Assembly: GCA_027924645.1 (NCBI GenBank)
Contig: BSBN01001362.1
Location: forward strand, 1,394,501-1,458,500
Length of the DNA stretch: 64,000 bases
From: Cunninghamia lanceolata
Taxonomy: Eukaryota > Streptophyta > Pinopsida > Cupressales > Cupressaceae
Direction of reading: 5' to 3'
The notes beneath the pieces were generated by a model. That model was given only the letters and a program-made list of their open reading frames with translations. It searched no databases and was not told where the DNA came from. The translations under genes and the position numbers were made by a program. Positions 31,300 to 42,649 of this stretch are shown in pieces (within the stretch, counting starts at the first letter, position 1; each line of letters begins with the position of its first letter).

Positions 31300-32330
31300 C
31301 CAAAAACTTCTTTAATAGCTTTTTCCTATTTTTTAGTTTATTGCCAAAAATAATTAGCCCCACTCAGTATACTTAGAATGATGGTATTGATGCTTCATTT
31401 AAATTAAAGATTAATGGGTTCATTTTTTTTCTTTTTTAGTAGAAATTTATAATTTGAGTTATTTGTAAACATTGATTCATAATTAAAAAATAATAATTAT
31501 TTGTTAATTTTATAATTGTTAGTTTAAACATTTAATATTTAATTAATTATACTTATCCATTTCACCAAATTAATAAATAATTAACTTATTTTAAAATTTT
31601 AAAAAATTTAATCATAAACTTTATCAAATTATTTGAGAAGAAAATACTTGTTTCTACCCACTTTATCTCCAACATGTAATTGATAGAAATATGGTATCTA
31701 TCTTTGAATGTTCAATTTTTTTATTTTATTCATTTTGTTTTGACAGTTTTGTTTTTACTATTTTTAAGAAAAAATTAATATAAAAAGTTTTTTTTTTTTA
31801 ATCCGTAATATAAAAAGTTATATTAATCAAACTATAAAAATTATAATTGTTTTTGAAATAATTGTAAAGTTTTCATTTAAAAAACCCCTCCATTTTCTAA
31901 GGATGTTCATTCTCGACATTCAAAGCAAATTTTTAAACAGAAATATTAAAATAAAGATTATCTACAATTTAATTAACTAATTGATTTATAAGATATAATT
32001 CTATTGCTATTCTCTATTATCTTTCTTAAATGTCTCCTCCACTCTCCCCTCTATTCTCTCCATCATTCCCTATTTTATGGGAAAATTATTCTATATTTAT
32101 CTCCACTAACATATTTAACATTCCTTATTTTATGAGAAACTTTTATGAAGCAATTACATATTATAATTTTTATTTCTTACACTAAATATTTATTTCTTAA
32201 TTTTTTTCCATGTAATAACTCTATTGTCTACAAGATTTTATTTAAAATGAATAAGATGAATTAGACTTGAAAATTTGTTATATTATTAAAACATGTTAAA
32301 TTTTATGTGAATTGTAAAATGTATAGATAG
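31300..32330. other. Very AT-rich spacer
   Basis: No coding or structured feature recognised. Confidence 0.5.
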
Positions 32331-32337
32331 AATATTT

Positions 32338-32706
32338 ACAATAATGTTTATTTTTTAACATCTCTATTAGTTAATTGGATTTTGTTTTGATATTATTAAA
32401 TTTTTAAAATTTAATTAATAATTATATTAGGGAACTTAAACTTCATCCAATTTAATTATCAAATAGTTAGTAGCAATTTTATATAAGAAGTCATAAATAG
32501 TTGTCCTATTTTTGAAAATAACAAATTTGCAATAATGTTTATTTTTTAACATCTCTATTAGTTAATTGGATTTTGTTTTGATATTATTAATTTTTAAAAA
32601 TTTAATTAATGATTATATTAGGGAACTTAAACTTCATCCAATTTAATTATCAAATAGTTAGTAGCAATTTTAATTGAAGAAGTGATAAATAGTTGTCCTA
32701 TTTTTA
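32338..32706. repeat. Tandem duplication, period about 191 bases
   Basis: AATGTTTATTTTTTAACATC through TAAATAGTTGTCCTATTTTT occurs twice in direct orientation (about 32342-32513 and 32533-32705) with few differences, so the duplication is fairly young. Confidence 0.8.
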
Positions 32707-32984
32707 ATACTTAAAATTTACCTTTAACTATTGAAAGGAATGTTATTATAGAAGTAATCATTAAAAAAAGTAATTAATTACAAAGGGAATGAAAATAACA
32801 AATTTATACCTACAAATAATCAATATAATAATTAATTTAATGAAAAAATTAATACACCTAATAACATCAATTTTTTGAAAATAAATAAACACATCTAATC
32901 ACATCAACTATAGAATTTTATATAAAATATGTGTTGTGTAGTGACTACTATGTAGAGAGAGAATTAGAGCAAATATATATAACC

Positions 32985-34740
32985 ACTAGGGTTAGAATTA
33001 GAATTCGGCTTACTAAATTAGGGTAAGCATTAGAGATACAGTTAGGGTTAGGGTTAGGGTTAGAATTCCCGTTAGGGTTAGAGTTAAAATCATAGTTAGA
33101 ATTATAATTAAGGTAAGGGTTAGAATTAGATTTATTGTTAGATTTAAAATTAGGGCTATAGTTACGGTAGAATTAGTGTTATGATTAGGGTTCCTATTAG
33201 AATTAGGGTTAGAATTAAAGTGGGATACTCTTAGAATTAGGGTAAGAATTAGAGTTACAATTAGGGTTAGGGTTCAAATTAGAGTTAGGGTTATAATTTA
33301 ATTAGGGTTAAGGTTAGTATTAAGGTTAGGGTTAGGGTTTGAATTATAGTCAGGCTTAGCGTTAGAGTTAGGGTTAAATCTGGGGCTATGTTTAGGGTTA
33401 GAATAAGGGTTAGGGTTAGTATTAGGTTTAAAATTAGGATTAGAGTTAGGTTTAGAATTAGAGTTAGGATTATAATTAGCAATATAGTTAAGGTTAGGGT
33501 TGGAATTGATGTTAGGGTTAGAGTTTGAATTAGGGTTACTAAAATAGGGTAAGCATTAGAGTTACAATTAGAGTTAGGGTTAGGGCTAGAGTCAAGGTTA
33601 CAATTTGGGTTAGGGTTAAGGTTAAAATCAAAGTTAGAATTATGATTAAGGTAAGGGTTATAAATAGGGTAATTGTTAGATTTAAAATTAGGGTTATAGT
33701 TAGGGTCAAGGTTATGATTAAATTTAGGGTTAGGGTTAGGGTTAGAGTTAGGATTAGGGTTCTTATTAGTATTAGGGTTAGGGTCTCAATTAGTGTTAAG
33801 TATAGTATTAAGTTCAGGGTCTCAATTAGGATTAGTCTTAGGGTTAGAATTGAGGTTAGGTTTAGAATTAGAATTAGGGTTGCTAAATTAGGGTAAACAT
33901 TAGAGTTACAGTTAGGGTTAGGGCTTGAGTTAGGGTTAGAATTTAGCTTAGGGTTAGTGTTAAAATTATAGTTAGAATTAGAATTAAGGTAATGGTTAGA
34001 ATAAGGGTCATTGTTAGATTTAAAATTAGGGTTATAGTCAGAGTAGAATCATGTTATGATTAGAATTAGGGTTAGGGTTAGGGTTAGAGTTAAGATTAGG
34101 GCTGATAAATTAGATTTAGGGTTAGAATTAAGGTGGGCTACTCTTAGAATTGGGGTAAGAATTGGAGTTACAGTTAGGGTTAGGGTTCAAATTAGAATTA
34201 GAGTTAGAGTTTAATTAGGGTTAAGGTTAGTATTATGGTTAGGGTTAGGTTTTGAATTGTAGTTAGGCTTAGGGCTAGAGTTAGGGTTAGGGCTAAGGTT
34301 AAAGTTAGAGCTATGTTTAGGGTTAGAATAAGGGTTAGGGTTAGGGTTAGGTTTAAAATTAAGATTAGGGTTAGGGTTAGGTTTAAAATTAAGATTAGGG
34401 TTAGGCTTAGAATTCGAGTTAGGATTACAATTAGTAATGTGGTTAAGGTTAGGGTTAGGATTAGGGTTAGAATTTTGGTTAATGTTAGAATGAGGTTAGG
34501 GTTATAATTAGGGTTAGGGTTGGAATTGAGGTTAGTGTTAGAGTTAGGGTTACAATTGGGGTTACTAAATTATGGTAAGCATTAGAGTTATAGTTAGGGT
34601 TAGGGTTAGGGATAGAGTTAGGCTTAGAATTTAGGTTAGGGTTAGGGTTTAAAATATAGTTAGAATTAGGCTTAAGGTAAGGGTTAGAATTAGGGTTTTT
34701 GTTACATTTAAAATCAGGGTTAAAGTTAGGGTAGAATCAT
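32985..34740 (+). repeat. Degenerate (TTAGGG)n / GTTAGGGTTAGAAT array
   Basis: About 1.75 kb of hexamer-phased GTTAGG, TTAGGG and TTAGAA variants. It is mostly 6-base period, unlike the 7-base TTTAGGG of the 9-11 kb block. Arginine/valine-repeat open frames here (33642, 34313) are artefacts of the repeat. Confidence 0.92.
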
Positions 34741-34789
34741 GGTTATGAATTAAATATATTTAACATAATTCTAAACACAATTTTTGCTA

Positions 34790-34985
34790 TAACTCTAATA
34801 ATAACACTAACCCTAGAATGCTAACCATAATCCCAACCTTTATTTGAACCCTAATTATATTTCTAACCCTAATCCTAACACTAATGCTAATCCTAAATCC
34901 AATTCTAACCATAATTATAACCCTAACCCTAATCGTAATTCTAACCTAAACAATAACCATAACCCTAATTTTAACCCCTAACTGT
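34790..34985 (-). repeat. Inverted CCCTAA-type continuation of the hexamer array
   Basis: AACCCTAA and ATTCTAACC words in the complementary orientation directly follow the G-rich array, giving a head-to-head arrangement. Confidence 0.85.
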
Positions 34986-35190
34986 AATCCTAAATATAAT
35001 AAATAATATAATTATAATTATAATTATTGTATAATATAATATATAATTTTAATTATTATATATATTATAATATTATATTATACTTAAAAATTATTAAAAT
35101 ATATTATAATAATTAATCTTATCTATAATATAATATAATATTATATAATTATAACAATTCATATAATTATTTAATATATTTAGAATTAGA

Positions 35191-35255
35191 CTAGCATATT
35201 TATAATTTAAAAAATATATCTAAAGTACAACAAGAGATATCCTTCTCGAGGTGCC
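35191..35255. repeat. Half copy of the 36.9 kb hairpin
   Basis: CTAGCATATTTATAATTTAA, then TCTAAAGTAC and GAGATATCCTTCTCGAGGTG match the complement of the right arm and loop edge of the hairpin at 36898-37039. Confidence 0.65.
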
Positions 35256-35689
35256 TAATGTTAGGATTAGGGTTTAAAATAATTAGGGTTTAGTCTAAAT
35301 ATATATTCTAAGCTATTTTTAAATTTTGATTTAAAAATTATATTTATGTTATATTTATATATCTAACATAATTATAAATATCACAAATAGGGCCTAAATT
35401 TGATGGTCGACTGTCAAGTAAAATTTTCATGATGGTTATCTACTCAAACTTGCCCTTTAAATACTAAGACATATTTTTCACAAATATATTTTACAATATC
35501 ACAAATATAACATAAATATAATATCACAAATATAATATCACAAATATATCTATAGAAGGTTAGAAATATAAATATGCTAAGAATTAATATATATATTTAA
35601 AAGGTTAGAAATATAATATTATTGCATTATATAAATAGGGAAGTTATATTTATATTATTACATTTTAAAATATTATTACAAACCTGTCA

Positions 35690-36340
35690 TCAATTAGGGG
35701 GTTAAGGTTTAAACTAAATAGGGTTAGGGTTTAACAGTTTAAATAATTAGGGTTAAGGTTTAAATATATTTAGGGTATAAAATAATTTGGATTAGGGTTT
35801 ATAATAATTCTATCAATATAAATATAATATTATTATATTTAATAATGTAATAAGAATTAATTGTACGTTCATTATATAATATTAGGATTATGGTTTTTAT
35901 CTAATTAGGATTATGGTTATGTTCATAGAAATATATGCTAAATGTAATGCTAGAAGAACTAAAGTCATAATTAAAGTTGGATTTAGATATAGAATTATGA
36001 TTACAATAATTCTAATTCTAGATCCCTAACCCTGACTTTATTATTTTAACCTTAAACCTAACCCTAATTCTAACCCTAACCCTAATTCTAACCCCAACCC
36101 TAATTCTAACTCTAACCCTAATTCTAACCTCAACCCTAATTCTAAGCTTAACCCTATATAATTCTAATCATAATTCTAACCCTAATTCTTTCCCTAACTA
36201 TAATACTAAGCCTTGCCCTAATTCTAAACCTAATCCAAACACTAATTCAAGTCATAATTATAATTGTAACCATAACCCTCACCTGTATCTTAACACTAAT
36301 GCTAACCCTAACCCTAATTCTAAATCTAACCCTTTATAGG
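35690..36340. repeat. Scattered TTTAGGG/TTAGGG words and a CCCTAA-type array
   Basis: Short GGTTTAAA / TTAGGGTTT words occur at 35690-35800. A denser CCCTAATTCTAACC array occupies 36020-36340 in complementary orientation. Confidence 0.8.
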
Positions 36341-36897
36341 TCTTAAAGATGCATATAATTAAATATACCCTCATAACCTTAACCCTAAATATATTGTATT
36401 CAACTTATATAGTTTAGATAAGTATAGGAATACCACTTAACAATTAAAGAAATTATTAAAAATTATTAAATATATTATATTTAAATTTAGATATTTTTTA
36501 ATATATTTTGAAAGTATAATTTATATAATTTAAAGAAATTATAAAAAATATTTTTATTTATTGATAAATAATTTGGATTATGGTTTAAAATAATTATGGT
36601 TTTAATAATTCTATAAATATAAATATAATACCATTATATTTAATAATGTAATATGAAATTAATTATACATTAATTATATTAATGTCTTATTATAAAATAT
36701 AATTATATATTAATTTAATTAATGTTTGTTTATAATAATGTAATAATAATAATTTAATTACGGTCAAAGATTATTGATATTATTATAATTAGTATTTAAT
36801 TAACTGGTATTTTAATTAGGGTCAAGAATACAATGAGGGTCAAAATTAGAGTTAGGGTTAGTGTTATGGTTATGATTACGCTTGTGCTCCGAATGCC

Positions 36898-37039
36898 ACT
36901 AGCATATTTATATTAAATATAATATATCTAAAGTACATCGAGAGATATGTTAGGATTAGTGATTACAAAAATAGGCACCTTGAGAAGGATATCTCTTGGC
37001 GTACTTTAGTTATATTATATTTAATATAAATATGCTAGT
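36898..37039. repeat. 51-base-arm stem-loop
   Basis: Arms 36898-36948 and 36989-37039 pair almost throughout (ACTAGCATATTTATATTAAA ... GAGATAT against its complement) around a 40-base loop. It is MITE-like in size, with a partial second copy at 35191. Confidence 0.8.
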
Positions 37040-37204
37040 ATACTTCCACTCTTTCACATGTATCTTGGGAATATAGGGAGTTGCATGTTATATTGAGATG
37101 CTTGGTTTACTGAAGATATTATAAGTATATTAAAAGGTGGGAGTGATAAGTTGGAGTAATAAGGGTTTCTTCTAAGAATGATATGGAAATATATATAAAT
37201 TTAT

Positions 37205-37798
37205 AATTCATGTGTTTAGGGCTTTGAATTTAGGTAGGATTTAGTGTTTATAATTAAGGGTTTAGAGTTTAGAGTTTATAGTACAAGGTTTATGCTTTTA
37301 TAGTTTATCATTTATAATATTAGGGGTGATAGTTTAGAGTTTATGATTTATGGGTTTAAGATTCATATTTTAGGGTTCAAAGTAAATATCTTAGGGTTCA
37401 AGGAACTTAATACATAGATTTTATAGTTTAATTCTTGAGTTTGGGATATAGGATTTAGGGTTCAAGGTTTACAAAATTTATATTTACTTATAATTCACAC
37501 TTTCAAATTTGGAGTTTAGAGTTTATTGTTCAAGGTTAGGAATTTCTAGGGTGTATGGTTTGTAGCCTATGGTGTATGGTTTAGGGTTTATGGAAGTTAA
37601 GATTCATCTATTAAAGGTCTATATTAAAACCATTTATAGTTTAAAGGGTTTATAATTCACTTACCATTTAAGATTTAGAACATTTATAGTTGAAGTCAGA
37701 TATTTAAGTAATGATAAATTATAGTTTGGGGTTTCTAGGGTTTGTGGTCAATGGTATACATGGTTTACTAAATCTATGTTTTAGAATTTAAAAGTTTA
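37205..37798 (+). repeat. Degenerate TTTAGGG / GTTTAGAGTTTAT array, left part
   Basis: Seven-base-phased GTTTAGG, GTTTATA and GTTTAGA words continue to base 37798, where the TIR element begins. The same kind of sequence resumes at 41463. Confidence 0.75.
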
Positions 37799-40700
37799 GG
37801 CATGTGCACAAAGATGGGGGCCAGAACGTGGCTAAATAATCATATTTAGCTAAAACACACTTGAAATTTAGAAAACATAACTGTTATCACCCAGTTTTAC
37901 ACCCTTGCATGAAGCTATTAAAGCTCTACAAACTGGAATAACATGGGATTGATCTCTAAGTGTGGGACTTTGCTAAATGAGATCAAACCTCTGGAGAAGG
38001 CCGGATTCCTTGTCTAGCTATCACTTGAAACTACTAAATTTTGGGGGAAAAGGGAGAGAGAATGCTTGTAATGAAAATGAATAAAAGCTTGAAAACATAA
38101 AAGGGTGATACACCAGACAGATTTAAAGAAACTTCCACAGAACTGAAGGATACACAATACAATCAGAATATGGCAAGTAGGCATACATAGGTTAGATGAC
38201 TTTAGCAAAGGTGAGAAGCAATATGATTGAGAGGAATACAACATTCACAGACAAACCATATGCAGATTCACATAGAACCAGAAAAATTAGTAAAGAGGTA
38301 AAAATAACTTGCATATATTTGACAGAGAGGCAAGGTTACTGTTTATGGAAATTTTGTTTGGAAACAGAAAGACCAAAATGCCAAAAAATTTCCAACCTTA
38401 TTTACAACATATGAATGCATATATATAGCATTCCCAAACTATCCTAGGGTAGTTACAAAATTTGCTCCAAAGAGCTGTCTCAGAAAATATCCCTGCATAA
38501 AGACTATCCAACTGCATTAGTTATGGCGTTGAATATCTAGCGCTGGGCAGGTAGGGGGATATTTTGGGTCTTGAATGCAAGCAGCTTACTCATCAATCTG
38601 CAGTAGAAAAGATGAAAATATCTGGAAAAGGAAGGTGGAAAGATATTTTTGATCATCAATGCAAGCTGCTTCATCTTTGTGCAGCAAAGAATGCCCCAAA
38701 AATATCTTCATCTGCTGAAAGTCGTCGCTAAAATATGCATTTCCAGATCTAAAAATTGAAAAGTGACAAAAGCTCCTGAAAACCCTGCCAAAAGAAAGAG
38801 GGGACAAAAACATGCATCTTTGCCTCTTACAGCATGTCAAAATTTGCCAAAATGGAGGAGATACAGGCGGTCAAAGTTTTGGTCAACTGCCTGTATATAT
38901 TGCTTTTGCATCTCTGTGTATATCGTTGCATCTTGGCACCTGAATCAACATTCAAAAATTCATTCTGCAACTCCTTTGCACATACATGGCGCTTTGCATA
39001 TCGGCCCCTGTATATCCTTTGTATTTTCAAAATTGCATATACGTACGAGCTCCCTTGTATATGTGGGCCCTACCACTTGTATGTTAGCTTGTATCTAGCC
39101 TTTGCATATGAAAATATACAAGCAAACATACATACAAGCCAGAAAATACATACAATTTGCTTGTACCTCAGCAGACCCCACCTCTTGTATGTTCTCTTTT
39201 ACATATGCAAAATACAAGCTGCGGACCTCAAAACACCATTAGGTGCATTTCATTGTTTTGCTGGGTCCAGCTTGTATCACCTTCTCATGTGTATTCTGAC
39301 TTGTATATTGCAATATACAAGCACCACATACATGCAAGCCATTATTCCAAATCTTTTATGAAGCAGATCGGAAGCATTTTTGAAATCTGGCTTGCATGTG
39401 TCTTTGTATCTGTTCCTTTGTATATTCCTGCATGCATGCAAATATACAAACACCCATTCATACAAATCAGACCTGAAGCCTGAATGAGCCAGAATGATAT
39501 TCATTTGAAATCTAGCTTGCATATCGCCAATGTATATTTGCTTGTATATGCGCGATATACAAGCCACTGTTCACGTGATCCTTTGTATGTCGAAACATAC
39601 AAGCCTCCTTGTATATTCGCGGGCCCCACCTCTTGTATGTTGGTGATATACAAATGCCTTTGTATGTTTTCCCTGCGACACTGTAGCAAATGTACATTTG
39701 CACCTATATATTGGCCGTTGCATATTTCCTTGTATCTTTTCTTTGTATATTTCGCTTGTATGTGCAAACATACAAGCGCAAATATACAAGCCACTGTAGC
39801 AACCTGCCAATATGTATTACACTGTTCCTGATGCATATAGATCGGCCTTGTATATTTTTCATTGTATATTGGGTTGTATATGTGAATATACAAACCCGAT
39901 ATACATTCCACTGTTCACATGTATGTCCGTCGGCCTTGTATATTTTCACTTGTATATTTTGCTTGTATGTGCAAACATACAAGCGCAAATATACAAAACA
40001 CTTAGCAACTTGCCAATATACATTACACTATTCCTGATGCATATAGATCGGCCTTGTATATTTTTCATGCATATTTCTTTGTATCTTTCACTTGTACATG
40101 TGAATATACAAGCCAAATATACATTCCATCCTTGTATATTTTTATGCAATCGGATATACAAACCAGGAATATTCTAGGAATCTGCGAAAGATTCCCCCTT
40201 TGTATATGCATTTCCTTGGCTCGATATACATTCAAAAATGTATAAAACTCACTTTTCTCAATATTTTCTAAGGCCGATACGGATTTGCAAGCCCGCCAAA
40301 TGTACATTTGAACTGTATGTTGACCAAAACTTTGACCATCAATAACTCCTTTATTTGGCCGAATTTCAGGGTGATGTAAAAAGTAAAACTGCCTATTTTT
40401 TCAAGCTCTTTCCAATGGTAAGGTGTTTTAGGCAAGACTTCTGGGAAATTTGGCACTTTAAGCTTTATAGGAACATTTTCCAAAGGATTCTCAAGGAAAA
40501 TACCAAGTTGACTGTTTGGCTCTGGTCAAAGGAAAAAATGGGTCAACAATAACACATGTATGTTACCACACTTTTGTTAAGGCTTCAGTGTATTTTCTAG
40601 TAACACTTATGCATTCCAATTTCAACCAATGAAATCCCATCCTTAGGTTTGAAACAAGTTTGAATTTTCTAAGTCTAAGGATTGGACATGCAATTTGGGT

Positions 40701-41462
40701 GCCTAAATCCATGTTTTACAAAAAAACATACAAATAGTAAGCATGCTCTCCATCAAGTTGGCATATTTTAGGACAACATTATGTGAAAATACCACTATGG
40801 AATCAAGCTCCATCTTAGCTTTCTAACTATGTAGTTTTTAAACATGAAAATATTAAAGTTTCGATCTTTAATTTTTTTAGTGGCATTTTTATTTTTCACA
40901 TAGACACATGCATTACATTTCTATGTAGATTTTTATCCACTCATCCAAATTTAAAAAAAAATTACATCCTACACTTCATTCTATACACTTTTTAAAAAGT
41001 CTTATTTTCCTCAAAATTAGGGGAAAGAGTGGTTAGTTTCTCATTTTTCAAGATGTGTCCATTGAACACAAATTAGTAATAAATAATACATTCATTAAAA
41101 ATTAGCAAAAATATTTGAACAAATAAATGATCTTAGCCAACTTTGTACCAAAGTGATTTATAAAATACATAATCAAACTCACAAAATGGGGGTAGCATGC
41201 TCGATGCTATGTTATATTTTTATGACAATAATAGGACCACTTTGTGTTCTCTCAGCATTTTGCCCTCTTAACATCCACCATTTAAAAGAAAATAGTAGTT
41301 TATGAATTAGATTATAAGTACTAGTTTTCTTGTTCTTATCACATCTGTAAATTTTGAGTTTAGGCATCTCAAACTACTCATTGAAGTTTATTTGTTGTTG
41401 ATTTTAGGAAAAATGTGTCCACTTTTGACTGCCTTTTGGGCACCCATTGCCATGCACTTACC
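37799..41462. mobile_element. 3.66 kb TIR element splitting the degenerate TTTAGGG array
   Basis: The left end GGCATGTGCACAAAGATGGG, then GGCC, and the complement of the right end, GGTAAGTGCATGGCAATGGG, then TGCCC, fit one pattern: GGYAWGTGCA, six loosely matched bases, then TGGGKGCC. Degenerate TTTAGGG repeat abuts both sides. TTTA next to each end may be a target duplication, but the flanking repeat makes that uncertain. No transposase was recognised. The interior includes the palindromic array at 38841-40385. A smaller relative lies at 47335-48118. Confidence 0.5.
38841..40385. repeat. Large palindrome filled with TTGTATAT stem-loops
   Basis: Outer inverted repeats carry GGTCAAAGTTTTGGTCAAC at about 38871 and its complement at about 40320. 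Their similarity extends outward to TTYGSCMAAAT-like sequence. Inside are many short stem-loops such as TTGCTTGTATGT-gcaa-ACATACAAGC. Clear ones are at 39743-39790, 39862-39904 and 39950-39996. A 206-base unit with ACTRTTCCTGATGCATATAG recurs (39831, 40037). Long open frames on both strands arise from this symmetry and are not believed. Confidence 0.8.
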
Positions 41463-41890
41463 CTTTATCTTATTTATGAATTAGGGTTTATAGTTGAAGG
41501 TTTAGGGTTTAGCATTCATGTAAGTAAAGGTCCAACATTTACAATTTAGGGTTTAGGTTTTAAGAGTTTAGGGTCTAGGATTTAATATTTAGAACTTTTA
41601 TGGTTCAAAGTATATGTTTTAGGGTTTGGGGATTATAGTTTATTATTTAGGGTTTATGGTTTATCATGTTTATATAGTTTGAGCTTTAGGCTTCAAGTTT
41701 TATGATATATGATTTATACTTTATGTTTAAACATTTAGGATTGAGAGTACAATTTATGGTTTAGGTTTGCAACTTCTAGAGTGTATGGCCTATGGTTTAA
41801 GGTATATAATTTAGGATTTAGGATTTAGAGAACTTATGGTATTAAATATAGCTTATAGTTCATGGTTTACCCAATTTATAGTGGTGAAAG
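41463..41890 (+). repeat. Degenerate TTTAGGG array, right part
   Basis: GGTTTATAGTTGAAGGTTTA-like and TTTAGGGTTTAG words resume directly after the TIR element and fade near 41890. Confidence 0.75.
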
Positions 41891-42649
41891 TTTAGAATTG
41901 TGTCACCATTTTATGAAGGAAATAGCCAACACAAATCTAGTTTTTCAACTTGAAGCACTTGAAAGTGACATATATGTTTTGAATTTTAAAATGGTATAAA
42001 GTAATGAAATCTAAAACTTTTAGTGTAGTCTATGTTTGTGATTTTTGGAAAAAAATTAGATATAGGTTTTCTATAGATTTATTAGAAAATTTTAATTACT
42101 TAAAAAAAATTTTGAAAAAGAATTCGACAAGGCTCCATGGGTGTCCATAGAGATGGTGAAGAACTAGAGTCTAAAGAGTATGCACACCCACATCATATAG
42201 TGTCTCTTGGTTACAAAAGGGACAATAACTCATTGTGATCTAGAGCAATGTCAAGTTGCATTGCACATTAGAGGATACATAAACAAAGTATGGTGCCACA
42301 TGATCCCCATATCCATGCATGTCATGTACTATTGGATAGACCATGGTAGTATGATAGAAGTAAAATCCATAATGTGAAGAATAACACTTTCACCATCACA
42401 AAGGATGGTAAGAAGTTTAAATTGTTACTCATTAAAACAAAATGGAAATGCACATAGGGCAAGGTGATGTAATTAATAAAAAGTTTTCTCAAGAAGGTAA
42501 GGGACTTGTAGGAATATTATGCATTAGTAATTAATCCGACATAATAGGGATATGGGTTGTGATACTCAAATAATTAGCAAATGTGCTCATTTATGAAGTG
42601 CTATAAGGGTTGCCACCAATGCATAGTATATCACACTATGCGGATTTAA

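Noticed and set aside
33642..34507. Open frames encoding Arg/Val-rich repeats (RVRVRVRVRIRV type)
   Set aside because: They are the direct translation of the GTTAGG hexamer array and exist in several frames. No protein features.
38834..40245. Several 100-180 codon open frames on both strands
   Set aside because: The region is palindromic, so both strands are open in parallel. Translations are Tyr/Ile/Cys-rich repeats of CIFxYxCxYT type without domains.
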